From NCBI GenBank assembly GCA_947630155.1, contig CANRGM010000029.1, positions 1 through 13,092 of the forward strand: a stretch of 13,092 nt of DNA, read 5' to 3'. Below the pieces are notes generated by a model that did no database searches, had not been told where the DNA came from, and was given only the letters and a program-made list of their open reading frames with translations. This stretch comes from an uncultured Clostridia bacterium (GTDB lineage: Bacteria; Bacillota; Clostridia; TANB77; CAG-508). A program made the position numbers and the translations under genes. This document shows, piece by piece, positions 1-6,431 of this stretch; the first letter of the stretch is position 1; the number at the start of each line of letters is the position of its first letter.

Positions 1-53
1 TTAATTTTAAAGAAATCTGATTAAAGTATTAGTTAAGAAGAAAGGAGAAATTC

Positions 54-239
54 ATGGCTAAGAAATCTTTAAAAGTTAAACAACAAAAAACACAAAAATA
101 TTCTACACGTGAATATAATAGATGTAAAATATGTGGTCGTCCACATGCATATATTAGAAAATTTGGAATTTGCCGTGTATGTTTTAGAGAATTAGCACAT
201 AAAGGTGAAATTCCTGGTGTAAAAAAAGCAAGTTGGTAA
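54..239 (+). CDS. rpsN: 30S ribosomal protein S14, zinc (type Z) form
   Basis: Small-subunit protein of the 30S head, bound to 16S rRNA near the A/P-site region. The 61-residue length and the two CxxC pairs (C24/C27 in CKIC, C40/C43 in CRVC) identify the short zinc-binding S14 form; the longer zinc-free paralog would be about 89 residues. The ending GEIPGVKKASW is the classical S14 C terminus. The start follows an AAAGGAG SD at 41-47 with a 6-base gap. It is the first gene seen of the spc cluster; rplE is expected just upstream, outside the window. A 127-base spacer separates it from rpsH. The identification rests on direct sequence recognition and is very secure. Confidence 0.98.
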   Translation: MAKKSLKVKQQKTQKYSTREYNRCKICGRPHAYIRKFGICRVCFRELAHKGEIPGVKKASW

Positions 240-336
240 TATTAAACTTAGTATTAAATACAGTTTGATATAAGCAATTTTTGCTTAAATATGAAAAGTA
301 TATGATAAATATTGTATTAAATAATGAGTTTAATAT
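239..336 (+). repeat. AT-rich inverted repeat with inner hairpin, rpsN-rpsH spacer
   Basis: ATATTAAACT (239-248) is exactly complementary to AGTTTAATAT (327-336). Inside it lies a tight hairpin, AAGCAA/TTGCTT (272-277 and 281-286) with a 3-base loop. A direct repeat GTATTAAATA occurs at 251-260 and 314-323. The outer arms are nearly all A/T, so chance is a real possibility; the inner hairpin is the better supported part. It lies just 5' of the rpsH SD. Confidence 0.35.
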
Positions 337-366
337 AAATACATATAGAAAAAGGAGGTTAAGAAA

Positions 367-768
367 TTGATAACTACTGATCCAATAGCAGATATGCTAA
401 CAAGAATAAGAAATGCAAATAGTTCAAAACATAAAACAGTTGATATTCCTTCTTCAAATATGAAATTAGCTATAGCTAACATTTTATTAAATGAAGGATA
501 TATCAAATCATTAGAAGAAATAAAAAGTGAAAATAACCAAGGTGTTATTAGAATTACTTTAAAATATGATGAAAAAGGTAGCAGAGTAATTGATGGATTA
601 AAAAGAATTAGTAAACCAGGTTTAAGAGTATATGCTTCTAAAGATCAATTACCAAAAGTATTAAATGGTTTAGGTATTGCACTTATATCTACATCTAAAG
701 GAATAAAAACAGATAAAGAAGCAAGACAATTAGGTCTTGGAGGAGAAGTATTGGCTTACATTTGGTAG
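367..768 (+). CDS. rpsH: 30S ribosomal protein S8
   Basis: Primary 16S rRNA-binding protein of the 30S platform, acting on helix 21 of the central domain; in enterobacteria it also represses the spc operon by binding its own mRNA. The 133-residue product shows the conserved opening TDPIADMLTRIRNA (residues 4-17), the KPGLRVYA segment and the RNA-binding end STSKGIKTDKEARQLGLGGEVLAYIW. Length is normal for the family. It starts at a TTG codon, 8 bases after a near-perfect AAAGGAGGT SD; no ATG is available at the right place, so TTG is secure. It lies between rpsN and rplF in the usual spc order. Any S8 autoregulatory site would be in flanking spacers, but I see no proven copy of the helix 21 mimic. 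Confidence 0.97.
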   Translation: MITTDPIADMLTRIRNANSSKHKTVDIPSSNMKLAIANILLNEGYIKSLEEIKSENNQGVIRITLKYDEKGSRVIDGLKRISKPGLRVYASKDQLPKVLNGLGIALISTSKGIKTDKEARQLGLGGEVLAYIW

Positions 769-770
769 AA

Positions 771-795
771 TTTTTAAATAACAATTATTTAAAAA
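771..795 (+). repeat. AT-rich hairpin just after rpsH
   Basis: TTTTTAAATAA (771-781) pairs perfectly with TTATTTAAAAA (785-795) around a 3-base loop, starting 2 bases after the rpsH stop. It is all A/T and has no following U tract, so it is not a standard terminator. The same 11-base arm recurs inside the larger secY-adk palindrome (4490-4536). Confidence 0.5.
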
Positions 796-859
796 ATTTG
801 AAATGTAAGAAACAAATCTTTGAAAATTAGAAATTAAGAAAAAAGAAGGAGGAAAAACC

Positions 860-1399
860 ATGTCAAGAATAGGAAACAAACCTATAACAGTACCAGCAGG
901 TGTTGAAGTTACATTAGATGGTAACGCTATTACTGTAAAAGGACCTAAAGGAACATTGACTAAAGAATTACATAAAAATATGTTAGTTTCTATAGATGGT
1001 AATGTAATTACAGTAAAAAGACCTAATGATGAAGCTTTTAATAGAAGTTTACATGGATTAACAAGAACACTTATTAACAACATGATTGAAGGTGTAGTAA
1101 ATCAATATACTAAGACTTTGGAAGTTAATGGTGTAGGTTATAGAGCACAATTAAAAGGTAAGAAATTAGTAATGAATTTAGGATATTCACATCAAGTTGA
1201 AATGGATGCGCCAGAAGGAATTACATTTGAAGTTCCAAATCCTAACCAAATTATAGTTAAAGGTATTGATAAAGAAGTTGTTGGTCAAACAGCAGCTGTT
1301 GTAAGAACAAAAAGACCACCTGAAGTATATAGAGGTAAAGGTATTAAATATGATTATGAACATATTAGAAGAAAAGAGGGTAAAGCAGGTAAAAAATAG
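860..1399 (+). CDS. rplF: 50S ribosomal protein L6
   Basis: Large-subunit protein near the base of the L7/L12 stalk, contacting 23S domain VI and the factor-binding region. The 179-residue length is normal. The sequence opens MSRIGNKPITVPAGVEV and carries the two homologous L6 folds (about residues 1-80 and 81-179), the NRSLHGLTRTLINNM motif and the signature end KRPPEVYRGKGIKYDYEHIRRKEGKAGKK. The ATG follows an AGAAGGAGGA SD at suitable spacing. It stands between rpsH and rplR as in most bacteria. A minus-strand reading frame overlapping its 5' half is a shadow. Nothing unusual is seen within the protein. Confidence 0.98.
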   Translation: MSRIGNKPITVPAGVEVTLDGNAITVKGPKGTLTKELHKNMLVSIDGNVITVKRPNDEAFNRSLHGLTRTLINNMIEGVVNQYTKTLEVNGVGYRAQLKGKKLVMNLGYSHQVEMDAPEGITFEVPNPNQIIVKGIDKEVVGQTAAVVRTKRPPEVYRGKGIKYDYEHIRRKEGKAGKK

Positions 1400-1494
1400 A
1401 GATTTATCGTGTTCATATAATGAGAATTTAATTATAATAGAACAATTTTATATAAGATTGAAAAATCTATTAAAAATAATTAGCCAATCGAAAA

Positions 1495-1516
1495 AACTAA
1501 TGCTGTTACATTAGTT
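1495..1516 (+). repeat. Hairpin immediately upstream of the rplR ribosome-binding site
   Basis: AACTAATG (1495-1502) is perfectly complementary to CATTAGTT (1509-1516) with a 6-base loop, ending 1-2 bases before the AAGGAG SD of rplR. No U run follows, so it is not a terminator. It could influence ribosome access to rplR or protect an mRNA end, which is inference. Confidence 0.45.
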
Positions 1517-1531
1517 AGAAAGGAGAAAAAA

Positions 1532-1891
1532 ATGGTTTCTAAAACAAATAGAAAAGCAGAAGTAAAAAGAAGACATATAAGAGTTCGTAGAAAAATAAGC
1601 GGAACACCAGAATGTCCAAGACTATGTGTATACAGAAGTAACAATAATTTATTTGCTCAAATAATAGATGATGTTGCTGGAAATACATTAGTTAGTGCAT
1701 CTACTTTAGATAAAGAAGTAAAAGTTAAACATTCAAATAAAGAAGCTGCTAAAGAAGTAGGAGCATTAATTGCAAAAAGAGCTCTAGATAAAAAAATTGA
1801 AACAATAGTATTTGATAGAAGTGGTTATATATATCATGGTGTTATTAAAGAATTAGCTGAAGCTGCAAGAGAAGCAGGTTTAAAATTCTAA
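1532..1891 (+). CDS. rplR: 50S ribosomal protein L18
   Basis: 5S rRNA-binding protein of the central protuberance, working with L5 (and L25-type proteins where present) to dock 5S rRNA. The 119-residue product has the basic N-terminal tail (KTNRKAEVKRRHIRVRRKI), the PRLCVYRSNNNLFAQIIDD core and the C-terminal FDRSGYIYHGVIKELAEAAREAGLKF, which is diagnostic. Length is typical of Firmicutes. The ATG follows GAAAGGAG at normal spacing. A 132-base spacer with a small hairpin precedes it, longer than is usual in compact spc operons. The gene is co-oriented with rplF and rpsE and is presumably co-transcribed. Confidence 0.98.
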   Translation: MVSKTNRKAEVKRRHIRVRRKISGTPECPRLCVYRSNNNLFAQIIDDVAGNTLVSASTLDKEVKVKHSNKEAAKEVGALIAKRALDKKIETIVFDRSGYIYHGVIKELAEAAREAGLKF

Positions 1892-1947
1892 TTTATCAGT
1901 ATCGAGATATATTAACTTAAAATTATGAAGGAGGGAAAAATAAATCA

Positions 1948-2436
1948 ATGGAAAATACAGTAACAGAGTTAAAAGAAAAAGTTGTTGCTATAAACAGAGT
2001 TGCTAAAGTTGTTAAAGGTGGTAGAACTTTTAGATTTAGTGCTGTAGTTGTTGTTGGTGATGAAAATGGTCATGTAGGTGTTGGTAATGGTAAAGCAGCT
2101 GAAGTTCCAGATGCAATTAAAAAAGCTATTGAGGAAGCTAAGAAAAACTTAGTAGAAGTTCCAATTGTTAATACATCTATACCTCATGAATATGTAGGAA
2201 CTTTTGGAAGCGCAAAAGTTATGCTAAAACCAGCTGCAGAAGGTACTGGAGTTATAGCTGGTGGAAGCGTTAGACCAGTTCTAGAACTTGCAGGTTATAA
2301 AAATATTAGAACTAAAGTTATAGGTACAAATAACCCTAGAAATGTTGTATATGCTACAATTGAAGGATTAAAATCAATGCAAACAGTTGAAGCTGTAGCA
2401 GCTAAAAGAGGTAAAAAAGTAGAGGATATATTATAA
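1948..2436 (+). CDS. rpsE: 30S ribosomal protein S5
   Basis: Small-subunit protein at the mRNA entry side, involved in decoding fidelity and helicase action; its loop is the classical target of spectinomycin resistance mutations. The 162 residues contain the N-terminal double-stranded-RNA-binding fold (about 9-75; RVAKVVKGGRTFRFSAVVVVGD is the characteristic segment) and the C-terminal domain with GTGVIAGGSVRPVLELAG. The VKGGR loop that surrounds the spectinomycin site appears wild-type. An AAGGAGGG SD ends 12 bases before the ATG, a slightly long gap, but the next in-frame ATG is inside the conserved core. Directly downstream rpmD would be expected but is absent. Confidence 0.98.
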   Translation: MENTVTELKEKVVAINRVAKVVKGGRTFRFSAVVVVGDENGHVGVGNGKAAEVPDAIKKAIEEAKKNLVEVPIVNTSIPHEYVGTFGSAKVMLKPAAEGTGVIAGGSVRPVLELAGYKNIRTKVIGTNNPRNVVYATIEGLKSMQTVEAVAAKRGKKVEDIL

Positions 2437-2570
2437 TATTATTTTGAGTAGTTTTATACAGAGAAATATATATAATATAATTTGAATATTTTATTTAAAA
2501 TTATTGTTGAAATAAAAAAAATTATAGTATATACTAAATATAATTAAAATTAAGGAGGTGTAACCGCACA
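2437..2570 (+). other. rpsE-rplO spacer; rpmD (L30) absent
   Basis: In the standard spc order rpmD (L30, about 60 codons) lies between rpsE and rplO. Here the spacer is 134 bases, too short for rpmD, and no reading frame in it resembles L30. It is almost pure A/T, with a weak TTTTATTT/AAATAAAA stem (2489-2496 and 2510-2517) and the palindrome GTATATAC, and it ends in the rplO SD. I see no recognisable relic of L30. Confidence 0.85.
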
Positions 2571-3005
2571 ATGAAATTAGACGAATTAAGCCCAGCACAA
2601 GAAGGAAAGACAAGAACTAGGGTAGGACGTGGAATAGGTTCAGGCCTTGGAAAAACTTCTGGAAAAGGACATAAAGGTCAAAAAGCTAGAACAGGCGGTG
2701 GAGTAAGAAGAGGTTTTGAAGGTGGTCAAACACCATTGTATAGAAGATTACCAAAAAGAGGATTTACAAATATACATGCAAAAAATTATACAGAAGTAAC
2801 TTTAACAATGTTAAATAAAGCTACTACTGAGGAAGTAACTGCCGAAAGTTTAATAGCTGATGGAATAATCAGCAAGGCAAATGACGGTATTGTAGTAATT
2901 GCTACAGGAAACTTAGAGAAAAAATTAGCTGTAAAAGCTAAAAGATTTACTAAAGCTGCACAAGAAAAGATCGAAGCTTTAGGAGGAAAGACAGAGGTGA
3001 TTTAA
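2571..3005 (+). CDS. rplO: 50S ribosomal protein L15
   Basis: Late-assembling large-subunit protein whose extended N-terminal arm threads through 23S rRNA. The 144-residue length is normal. The glycine/arginine-rich arm (about residues 15-60: VGRGIGSGLGKTSGKGHKGQ, then GGGVRRGFEGGQTPLYRRLPKRGF) is diagnostic; the C-terminal half is a globular domain with AAQEKIEALGGK. The ATG follows AAGGAGGTG about 11 bases upstream. Its stop codon abuts the secY start with no intervening base, and the secY SD lies inside its last codons, so secY translation is probably coupled to rplO. The gene follows rpsE directly because rpmD is missing. Confidence 0.98.
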   Translation: MKLDELSPAQEGKTRTRVGRGIGSGLGKTSGKGHKGQKARTGGGVRRGFEGGQTPLYRRLPKRGFTNIHAKNYTEVTLTMLNKATTEEVTAESLIADGIISKANDGIVVIATGNLEKKLAVKAKRFTKAAQEKIEALGGKTEVI

Positions 3006-3008
3006 TTG
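2994..3008 (+). promoter_or_regulatory. secY SD inside the end of rplO, with TTG start
   Basis: GAGGTGA (2994-3000) lies in the last codons of rplO. The rplO TAA (3003-3005) is immediately followed by the secY TTG (3006-3008). The 5-base SD-to-start distance is good, and no ATG is available near the family N terminus. The zero-base junction suggests termination-reinitiation coupling. Confidence 0.8.
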
Positions 3009-4361
3009 TTTGGCACCATTAAAAATGCTTTAAAGACTCCAGATGTAAGAAAAAGAGTGTTATATACTTTATTATTAATAGTAATATTTAGATTAGGGTG
3101 TTATATATCTGTACCAACAGTAGATACATTTTTATTATCAAATATGAATCAAGGTGGTTTTGTTGGATTAATAAATACAATTTCAGGAGGAGCTTTTGAA
3201 AGATTATCTATTTTTGCGATGTCAATAACACCATATATCACAGCATCAATTGTTATCCAATTATTAGCTATGATAATACCTTCTTTGGAAAAACTAACTA
3301 AAGAAGGTGGAGAAGAAGGTAGAAATAAAGTAAATAGATATACAAAAATTCTTACTTTATTTTTATCATTAGTAGAAGGATTAGGATTATTCTTCTCATA
3401 TAAAGCTTATTTCATAGGAGCTACTGCAGAATCTGGAACAGAAAGATTCTTAACTGGCTTAATAGTTGTTTTATCTTTTATGGCTGGAACAGCATTGCTT
3501 ATGTGGCTAGGAGATCAAATAACTAATAAAGGAATTGGAAATGGAATATCTATATTAATTTTCGTAGGTATTGTTTCTAGATTACCTAATGGAATAGAAA
3601 ATGTATTTAAAAAGTTATTGTTAGGTGGAAACTTTAATACTACAAATTTAATAATTGCTTTAGCAATATTAGTTGCAGTAATTCTTCTTGTATCAGGTGT
3701 TGTGTTTGTGCAACAAGCTGAAAGAAGAGTTCCGGTACAATATTCTAAAAAAGTTGTAGGAAGAAAAATGATGGGAGCTCAAAACACACACATTCCATTA
3801 AAATTAGCAATGGCAGGTGTTATGCCAATAATCTTTGCATCATCATTTATGACATTCCCTGCAATGATAATTCAAATATTCAAAACAGATATAGCTACAC
3901 AATCAGGATTTTTAGCTGGTTTGTACAAACTATCAATTGCAACTTCTACAACACAATTGTCAGAAGGGGTACCTCTTCCATGGGGATATGTAGTGGCTAA
4001 TGCTTTGATTTATTTACTACTTATAGTAGGATTCACATTCTTCTATACATATGCAACATTTAATCCTGCAGAAGTATCAAGTAATATTAAGAAAAATGGT
4101 GGATTTATACCTGGAATAAGAGCAGGAAAACCAACAACTCAATATTTATCATCTATACTTACAAAAATAACTTGGGTAGGTGGATTATTCCTAGCATTAA
4201 TAGCTATAATACCAATGTTTGCTAGATTCGGAGTTTTAGGAAGTCTAGATTTAGCCTTTGGTGGAACATCAATACTTATTGTAGTAGGTGTAGCATTAGA
4301 AACAGTACAACAATTGGAATCATACTTGGTAATGAGGCATTATAAAGGATTCTTAAGTTAA
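3006..4361 (+). CDS. secY: Preprotein translocase channel subunit SecY
   Basis: Core of the SecYEG channel in the cytoplasmic membrane, carrying unfolded preproteins out with SecA and inserting membrane proteins. The 451-residue length is slightly above the usual 430-440. Ten hydrophobic segments can be followed from TM1 (about 18-36) to TM10 (about 420-436). The plug region follows TM1 (about 55-75, GGAFERLSIFAMSITPYITA), the cytoplasmic C4 loop contains QQAERRVPVQYSKK (236-249), and the SecA-contacting C5 loop contains FNPAEVSSNIKKNGGFIPG (352-370). The tail VMRHYKGFL is typical. Start is TTG. A 208-base spacer with two hairpins separates it from adk, unusual for the secY-adk pair. Confidence 0.98.
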   Translation: MFGTIKNALKTPDVRKRVLYTLLLIVIFRLGCYISVPTVDTFLLSNMNQGGFVGLINTISGGAFERLSIFAMSITPYITASIVIQLLAMIIPSLEKLTKEGGEEGRNKVNRYTKILTLFLSLVEGLGLFFSYKAYFIGATAESGTERFLTGLIVVLSFMAGTALLMWLGDQITNKGIGNGISILIFVGIVSRLPNGIENVFKKLLLGGNFNTTNLIIALAILVAVILLVSGVVFVQQAERRVPVQYSKKVVGRKMMGAQNTHIPLKLAMAGVMPIIFASSFMTFPAMIIQIFKTDIATQSGFLAGLYKLSIATSTTQLSEGVPLPWGYVVANALIYLLLIVGFTFFYTYATFNPAEVSSNIKKNGGFIPGIRAGKPTTQYLSSILTKITWVGGLFLALIAIIPMFARFGVLGSLDLAFGGTSILIVVGVALETVQQLESYLVMRHYKGFLS

Positions 4362-4434
4362 ATATTTGTAAAAATGTAAATTAAATTTTGTGGTAAATAT
4401 TTGAATATTAATCTAAAAAAATGTAACAAATAAA

Positions 4435-4473
4435 GGGGTTGGAAGAGAGAGTAACTTTCTCGCTTCCAACTTC
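4435..4473 (+). repeat. GC-richer hairpin in the secY-adk spacer
   Basis: GTTGGAAG (4438-4445) pairs with CTTCCAAC (4463-4470). The stem extends outward by three pairs (two G-U, one G-C; 4435-4437 with 4471-4473) and inward, past one A-G mismatch, by five pairs (4447-4451 with 4457-4461) to the 5-base loop TAACT. It is much richer in G+C than its surroundings. No U run follows directly; CAAAAGTTTGTC comes next, so it is not a clean intrinsic terminator. Confidence 0.7.
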
Positions 4474-4489
4474 AAAAGTTTGTCATAAT

Positions 4490-4536
4490 ATAATTTTTTA
4501 AATAATTAACTATAAATTAATTATTTAAAAAGTTAT
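4490..4536 (+). repeat. 20-pair AT palindrome in the secY-adk spacer
   Basis: The arm 4490-4509 is complementary to 4517-4536 over 20 positions with a single T/G wobble and a 7-base loop (CTATAAA). The arms read ATAATTTTTTAAATAATTAA and its complement. It is about twice as long as the all-AT stems elsewhere in the window. It lies 28 bases before the adk SD and 17 bases after the GC-richer hairpin. It could be cruciform-forming DNA or an mRNA stem; role unknown. Confidence 0.75.
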
Positions 4537-4581
4537 ATAAAATAAAGGAAAAGCAAAATTTTAGAGGAGTTGGGATATTTT

Positions 4582-5241
4582 ATGATTATAATTATGTTAG
4601 GTGCACAAGGAACTGGAAAGGGAACTGTAGCAGGTATATTAAATAAAAGAAATGGATGGGTTCAATTATCCACAGGAGATATATTTAGAGAGAATATAGC
4701 AAAAGGAACTGAATTAGGAGTTGAAGCTGATAAATATATTTCAAAAGGTTGTTTAGTTCCAGATGAAATTACAATATCAATGGTTGAAAAAAGACTAGAA
4801 GATTTAAAAGATGAAAAAGGAATTATATTAGATGGATTTCCTAGAACATTAGAACAAGCAAGAAGGCTTGATCAAATTTTGGAATCAAAAGGTCAAAAAA
4901 TTGATTGGGTTATTAACTTAGAAACTCCTAGAGATGAAATAATTGAAAGAATGCTTAATAGAAGAGTGTGCTCACAATGTAAAGCTACATACAATTTAAT
5001 TTTACACCCACCTAAAGTTGAAGGAATATGTGATAATTGTGGTGCAGAATTGATTATAAGAGCTGATGATAGCAATGCGGATTCTATAAAGAAAAGATTA
5101 GAAATATATGATACTCAAACAAAACCACTTATTGATTTTTATAATGAGAAAGGGATTGTTATTGTAGAAGAAATTAGCCAAAGAATCAACAGATTGGCAG
5201 AAGAAGCATGTGATGATTTTATGCAACGTATTCAAAAATAA
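4582..5241 (+). CDS. adk: Adenylate kinase (long, zinc-LID form)
   Basis: Cytoplasmic enzyme converting ATP + AMP to 2 ADP. From ATG 4582 the product has 219 residues. The P-loop is GAQGTGKGT (7-15), where most family members have G-P-P/A-G-A/S-G-K-G, so it is a variant with Q in the usual Pro position. STGDIFR (30-36) and DGFPRTLEQARRL (84-96) form the AMP and Walker-type sites. The long LID (about 125-160) carries four cysteines, C130/C133 and C150/C153, a structural zinc site. RADD (160-163) and RLEIYDTQTKPLIDFY complete the catalytic arginines. An upstream in-frame TTG at 4570 abuts the SD GAGGAG (4564-4569) and cannot be the start; ATG 4582 gives the standard N terminus. It is followed by map, as usual. 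Confidence 0.96.
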   Translation: MIIIMLGAQGTGKGTVAGILNKRNGWVQLSTGDIFRENIAKGTELGVEADKYISKGCLVPDEITISMVEKRLEDLKDEKGIILDGFPRTLEQARRLDQILESKGQKIDWVINLETPRDEIIERMLNRRVCSQCKATYNLILHPPKVEGICDNCGAELIIRADDSNADSIKKRLEIYDTQTKPLIDFYNEKGIVIVEEISQRINRLAEEACDDFMQRIQK

Positions 5242-5277
5242 AGGCAAAATTGTATAATAGAAAAGGAAGTAAATTAA

Positions 5278-6048
5278 ATGGTAACTATAAAATCAAAAAA
5301 AGAAATAGAACTAATGAAAGAAGCTTGTAGAGTGACAGCTTTAGTACATGAAGAATTAAGAAAGAACATTAGACCAGGAATTACTACTTTAGAATTAGAT
5401 AAAATTGCTGAAAAAGTTATGAGAGAAAATGGGGGAATTCCAGCTCAAAAAGGATATAATCCTGGAATAAAAGGAGTTCCACCATTTCCTGCTTCAATTT
5501 GTACTTCTATAAATGATGAAGTTATTCATGGAATACCTTCAAGTAGAGTGAAATTGAAAGAAGGAGATGTAATTAGTATAGATTTGGTTGTATTAAAAGA
5601 TGGTTTTAATGGTGATGCTGCAAGGACATATGTTGTAGGCAAAGGTAACCGTTCTGCATATGATTTAATAAATGTTACTGAACAGGCTTTTTTTGAAGGA
5701 ATAAAATACGCAGTAAAGGGAAATCGAATTGGTGATGTATGTCATGCAATTGGTGAATTCGTAAAAAAGAACGGATACTCAGTGGTTAAAGAATTCCAAG
5801 GCCATGGTATAGGTAGACAGATGCATGAAGATCCAGGTATTCCAAATTATGGTAAAGCTGGAAGAGGAATAAGACTTGAACCCGGGATGACACTAGCTAT
5901 TGAGCCTATGGTTATACAAGGAAATCCTGATGTTTTAGAATTAGATGATGGATGGACAATTGTAACTGAAGATGAAAGTTTGTCAGCACACTATGAAAAT
6001 ACAATTTTAATTACAGAAAATGAGCCAGAAATATTGACTTTGTTATAA
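5278..6048 (+). CDS. map: Methionine aminopeptidase, type I
   Basis: Removes the initiator methionine from nascent proteins in the cytoplasm. The 256-residue pita-bread enzyme shows all five metal ligands: D102 (ISIDLVV), D113 (GDAARTY), H176 (GHGIGR), E209 (AIEPM) and E240 (HYENTIL). H84 in HGIP is the substrate-binding histidine. It lacks the N-terminal zinc/SH3 extension of eukaryotic type Ia enzymes. Compared with the Bacillus type, about seven residues are added near the active-site rim (61-69, NPGIKGVPP before FPASICTSIN). An AAAGGAAG SD precedes the ATG. It lies 36 bases after adk, the closest spacing here apart from rplO-secY and the rpsM-rpsK-rpsD pairs, and probably shares its transcript. 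Confidence 0.98.
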   Translation: MVTIKSKKEIELMKEACRVTALVHEELRKNIRPGITTLELDKIAEKVMRENGGIPAQKGYNPGIKGVPPFPASICTSINDEVIHGIPSSRVKLKEGDVISIDLVVLKDGFNGDAARTYVVGKGNRSAYDLINVTEQAFFEGIKYAVKGNRIGDVCHAIGEFVKKNGYSVVKEFQGHGIGRQMHEDPGIPNYGKAGRGIRLEPGMTLAIEPMVIQGNPDVLELDDGWTIVTEDESLSAHYENTILITENEPEILTLL

Positions 6049-6079
6049 AAATATAATATAATATAGAAGCTATTATGCG

Positions 6080-6156
6080 AATACTTGGAAATATATGTCA
6101 ACTAAAATAAGAAAAAATGTAAAAAAATAGTGTTGTTATAATATATTTCAAGTATT
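6080..6156 (+). repeat. 77-nt hairpin in the map-infA spacer
   Basis: AATACTTG (6080-6087) pairs with CAAGTATT (6149-6156). After a bulged G, AAATATAT (6089-6096) pairs with ATATATTT (6141-6148), giving 16 pairs around a 44-base loop that also has a small CAAC/GTTG pairing. It lies 32 bases after map and ends 40 bases before the infA SD. There is no U run after it, so it is not a normal terminator. Confidence 0.6.
6134..6142 (+). promoter_or_regulatory. Possible extended -10 promoter for infA
   Basis: TGTTATAAT is a perfect TATAAT with an upstream TGn extension, about 64 bases before the infA start. No good -35 box is visible at 17 bases upstream. AT-rich DNA yields many TATAAT matches, so support is weak. 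It overlaps the 3' arm of the map-infA hairpin. Confidence 0.25.
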
Positions 6157-6205
6157 AGAGTACAAGAATAAACATAAGTTTAAAAATATAAATTGGGAGG
6201 TTAAA

Positions 6206-6424
6206 ATGGCAAAAGAAGATGTTATAGAATTAGAAGGAACTGTTGTAGAAACATTACCTAATACAAATTTCAAGGTAGAACTTGAAAATGGACATCAAAT
6301 TTTAGCTCATATCTCAGGAAAACTTAGAATGAATTATATAAAGATTCTTCCTGGAGATAAAGTAAAAGTAGAATTATCTCCATATGATTTAACAAGAGGA
6401 AGAATTACATGGAGAGCAAAATAA
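6206..6424 (+). CDS. infA: Translation initiation factor IF-1
   Basis: Small OB-fold factor that occupies the 30S A site during initiation with IF-2 and IF-3. The 72-residue product matches the family in full: MAKEDVIELEGTVVETLPNTNFKVELENGH, the KLRMNYIKILPGDKVKVELSPYD segment and the end GRITWRAK. Length is exactly typical. The start follows a TGGGAGG SD at short, normal spacing. The KOW-domain gene that Bacillus carries just upstream of infA is absent. The gene is bracketed by long hairpins in both flanking spacers (6080-6156 and 6432-6541) and by a 10-base direct repeat AAATAGTGTT (6125-6134 and 6430-6439), which may mean its expression is set separately from neighbours; that last point is inference. 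Confidence 0.98.
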   Translation: MAKEDVIELEGTVVETLPNTNFKVELENGHQILAHISGKLRMNYIKILPGDKVKVELSPYDLTRGRITWRAK

Positions 6425-6431
6425 AAAGCAA

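Noticed and set aside
730..1083. 117-codon open frame on the minus strand over rplF
   Set aside because: It lies wholly over the rpsH end and rplF, has no SD and no family resemblance; it is a shadow of the real gene.
4435..4473. secY-adk GC-richer stem as an ordinary intrinsic terminator
   Set aside because: The bases after the stem are CAAAAGTTTGTC, with no U run; calling it a terminator is not supported.
4893..5075. 60-codon minus-strand frame inside adk
   Set aside because: It is antisense to the adk LID region and has no ribosome-binding site; a shadow.
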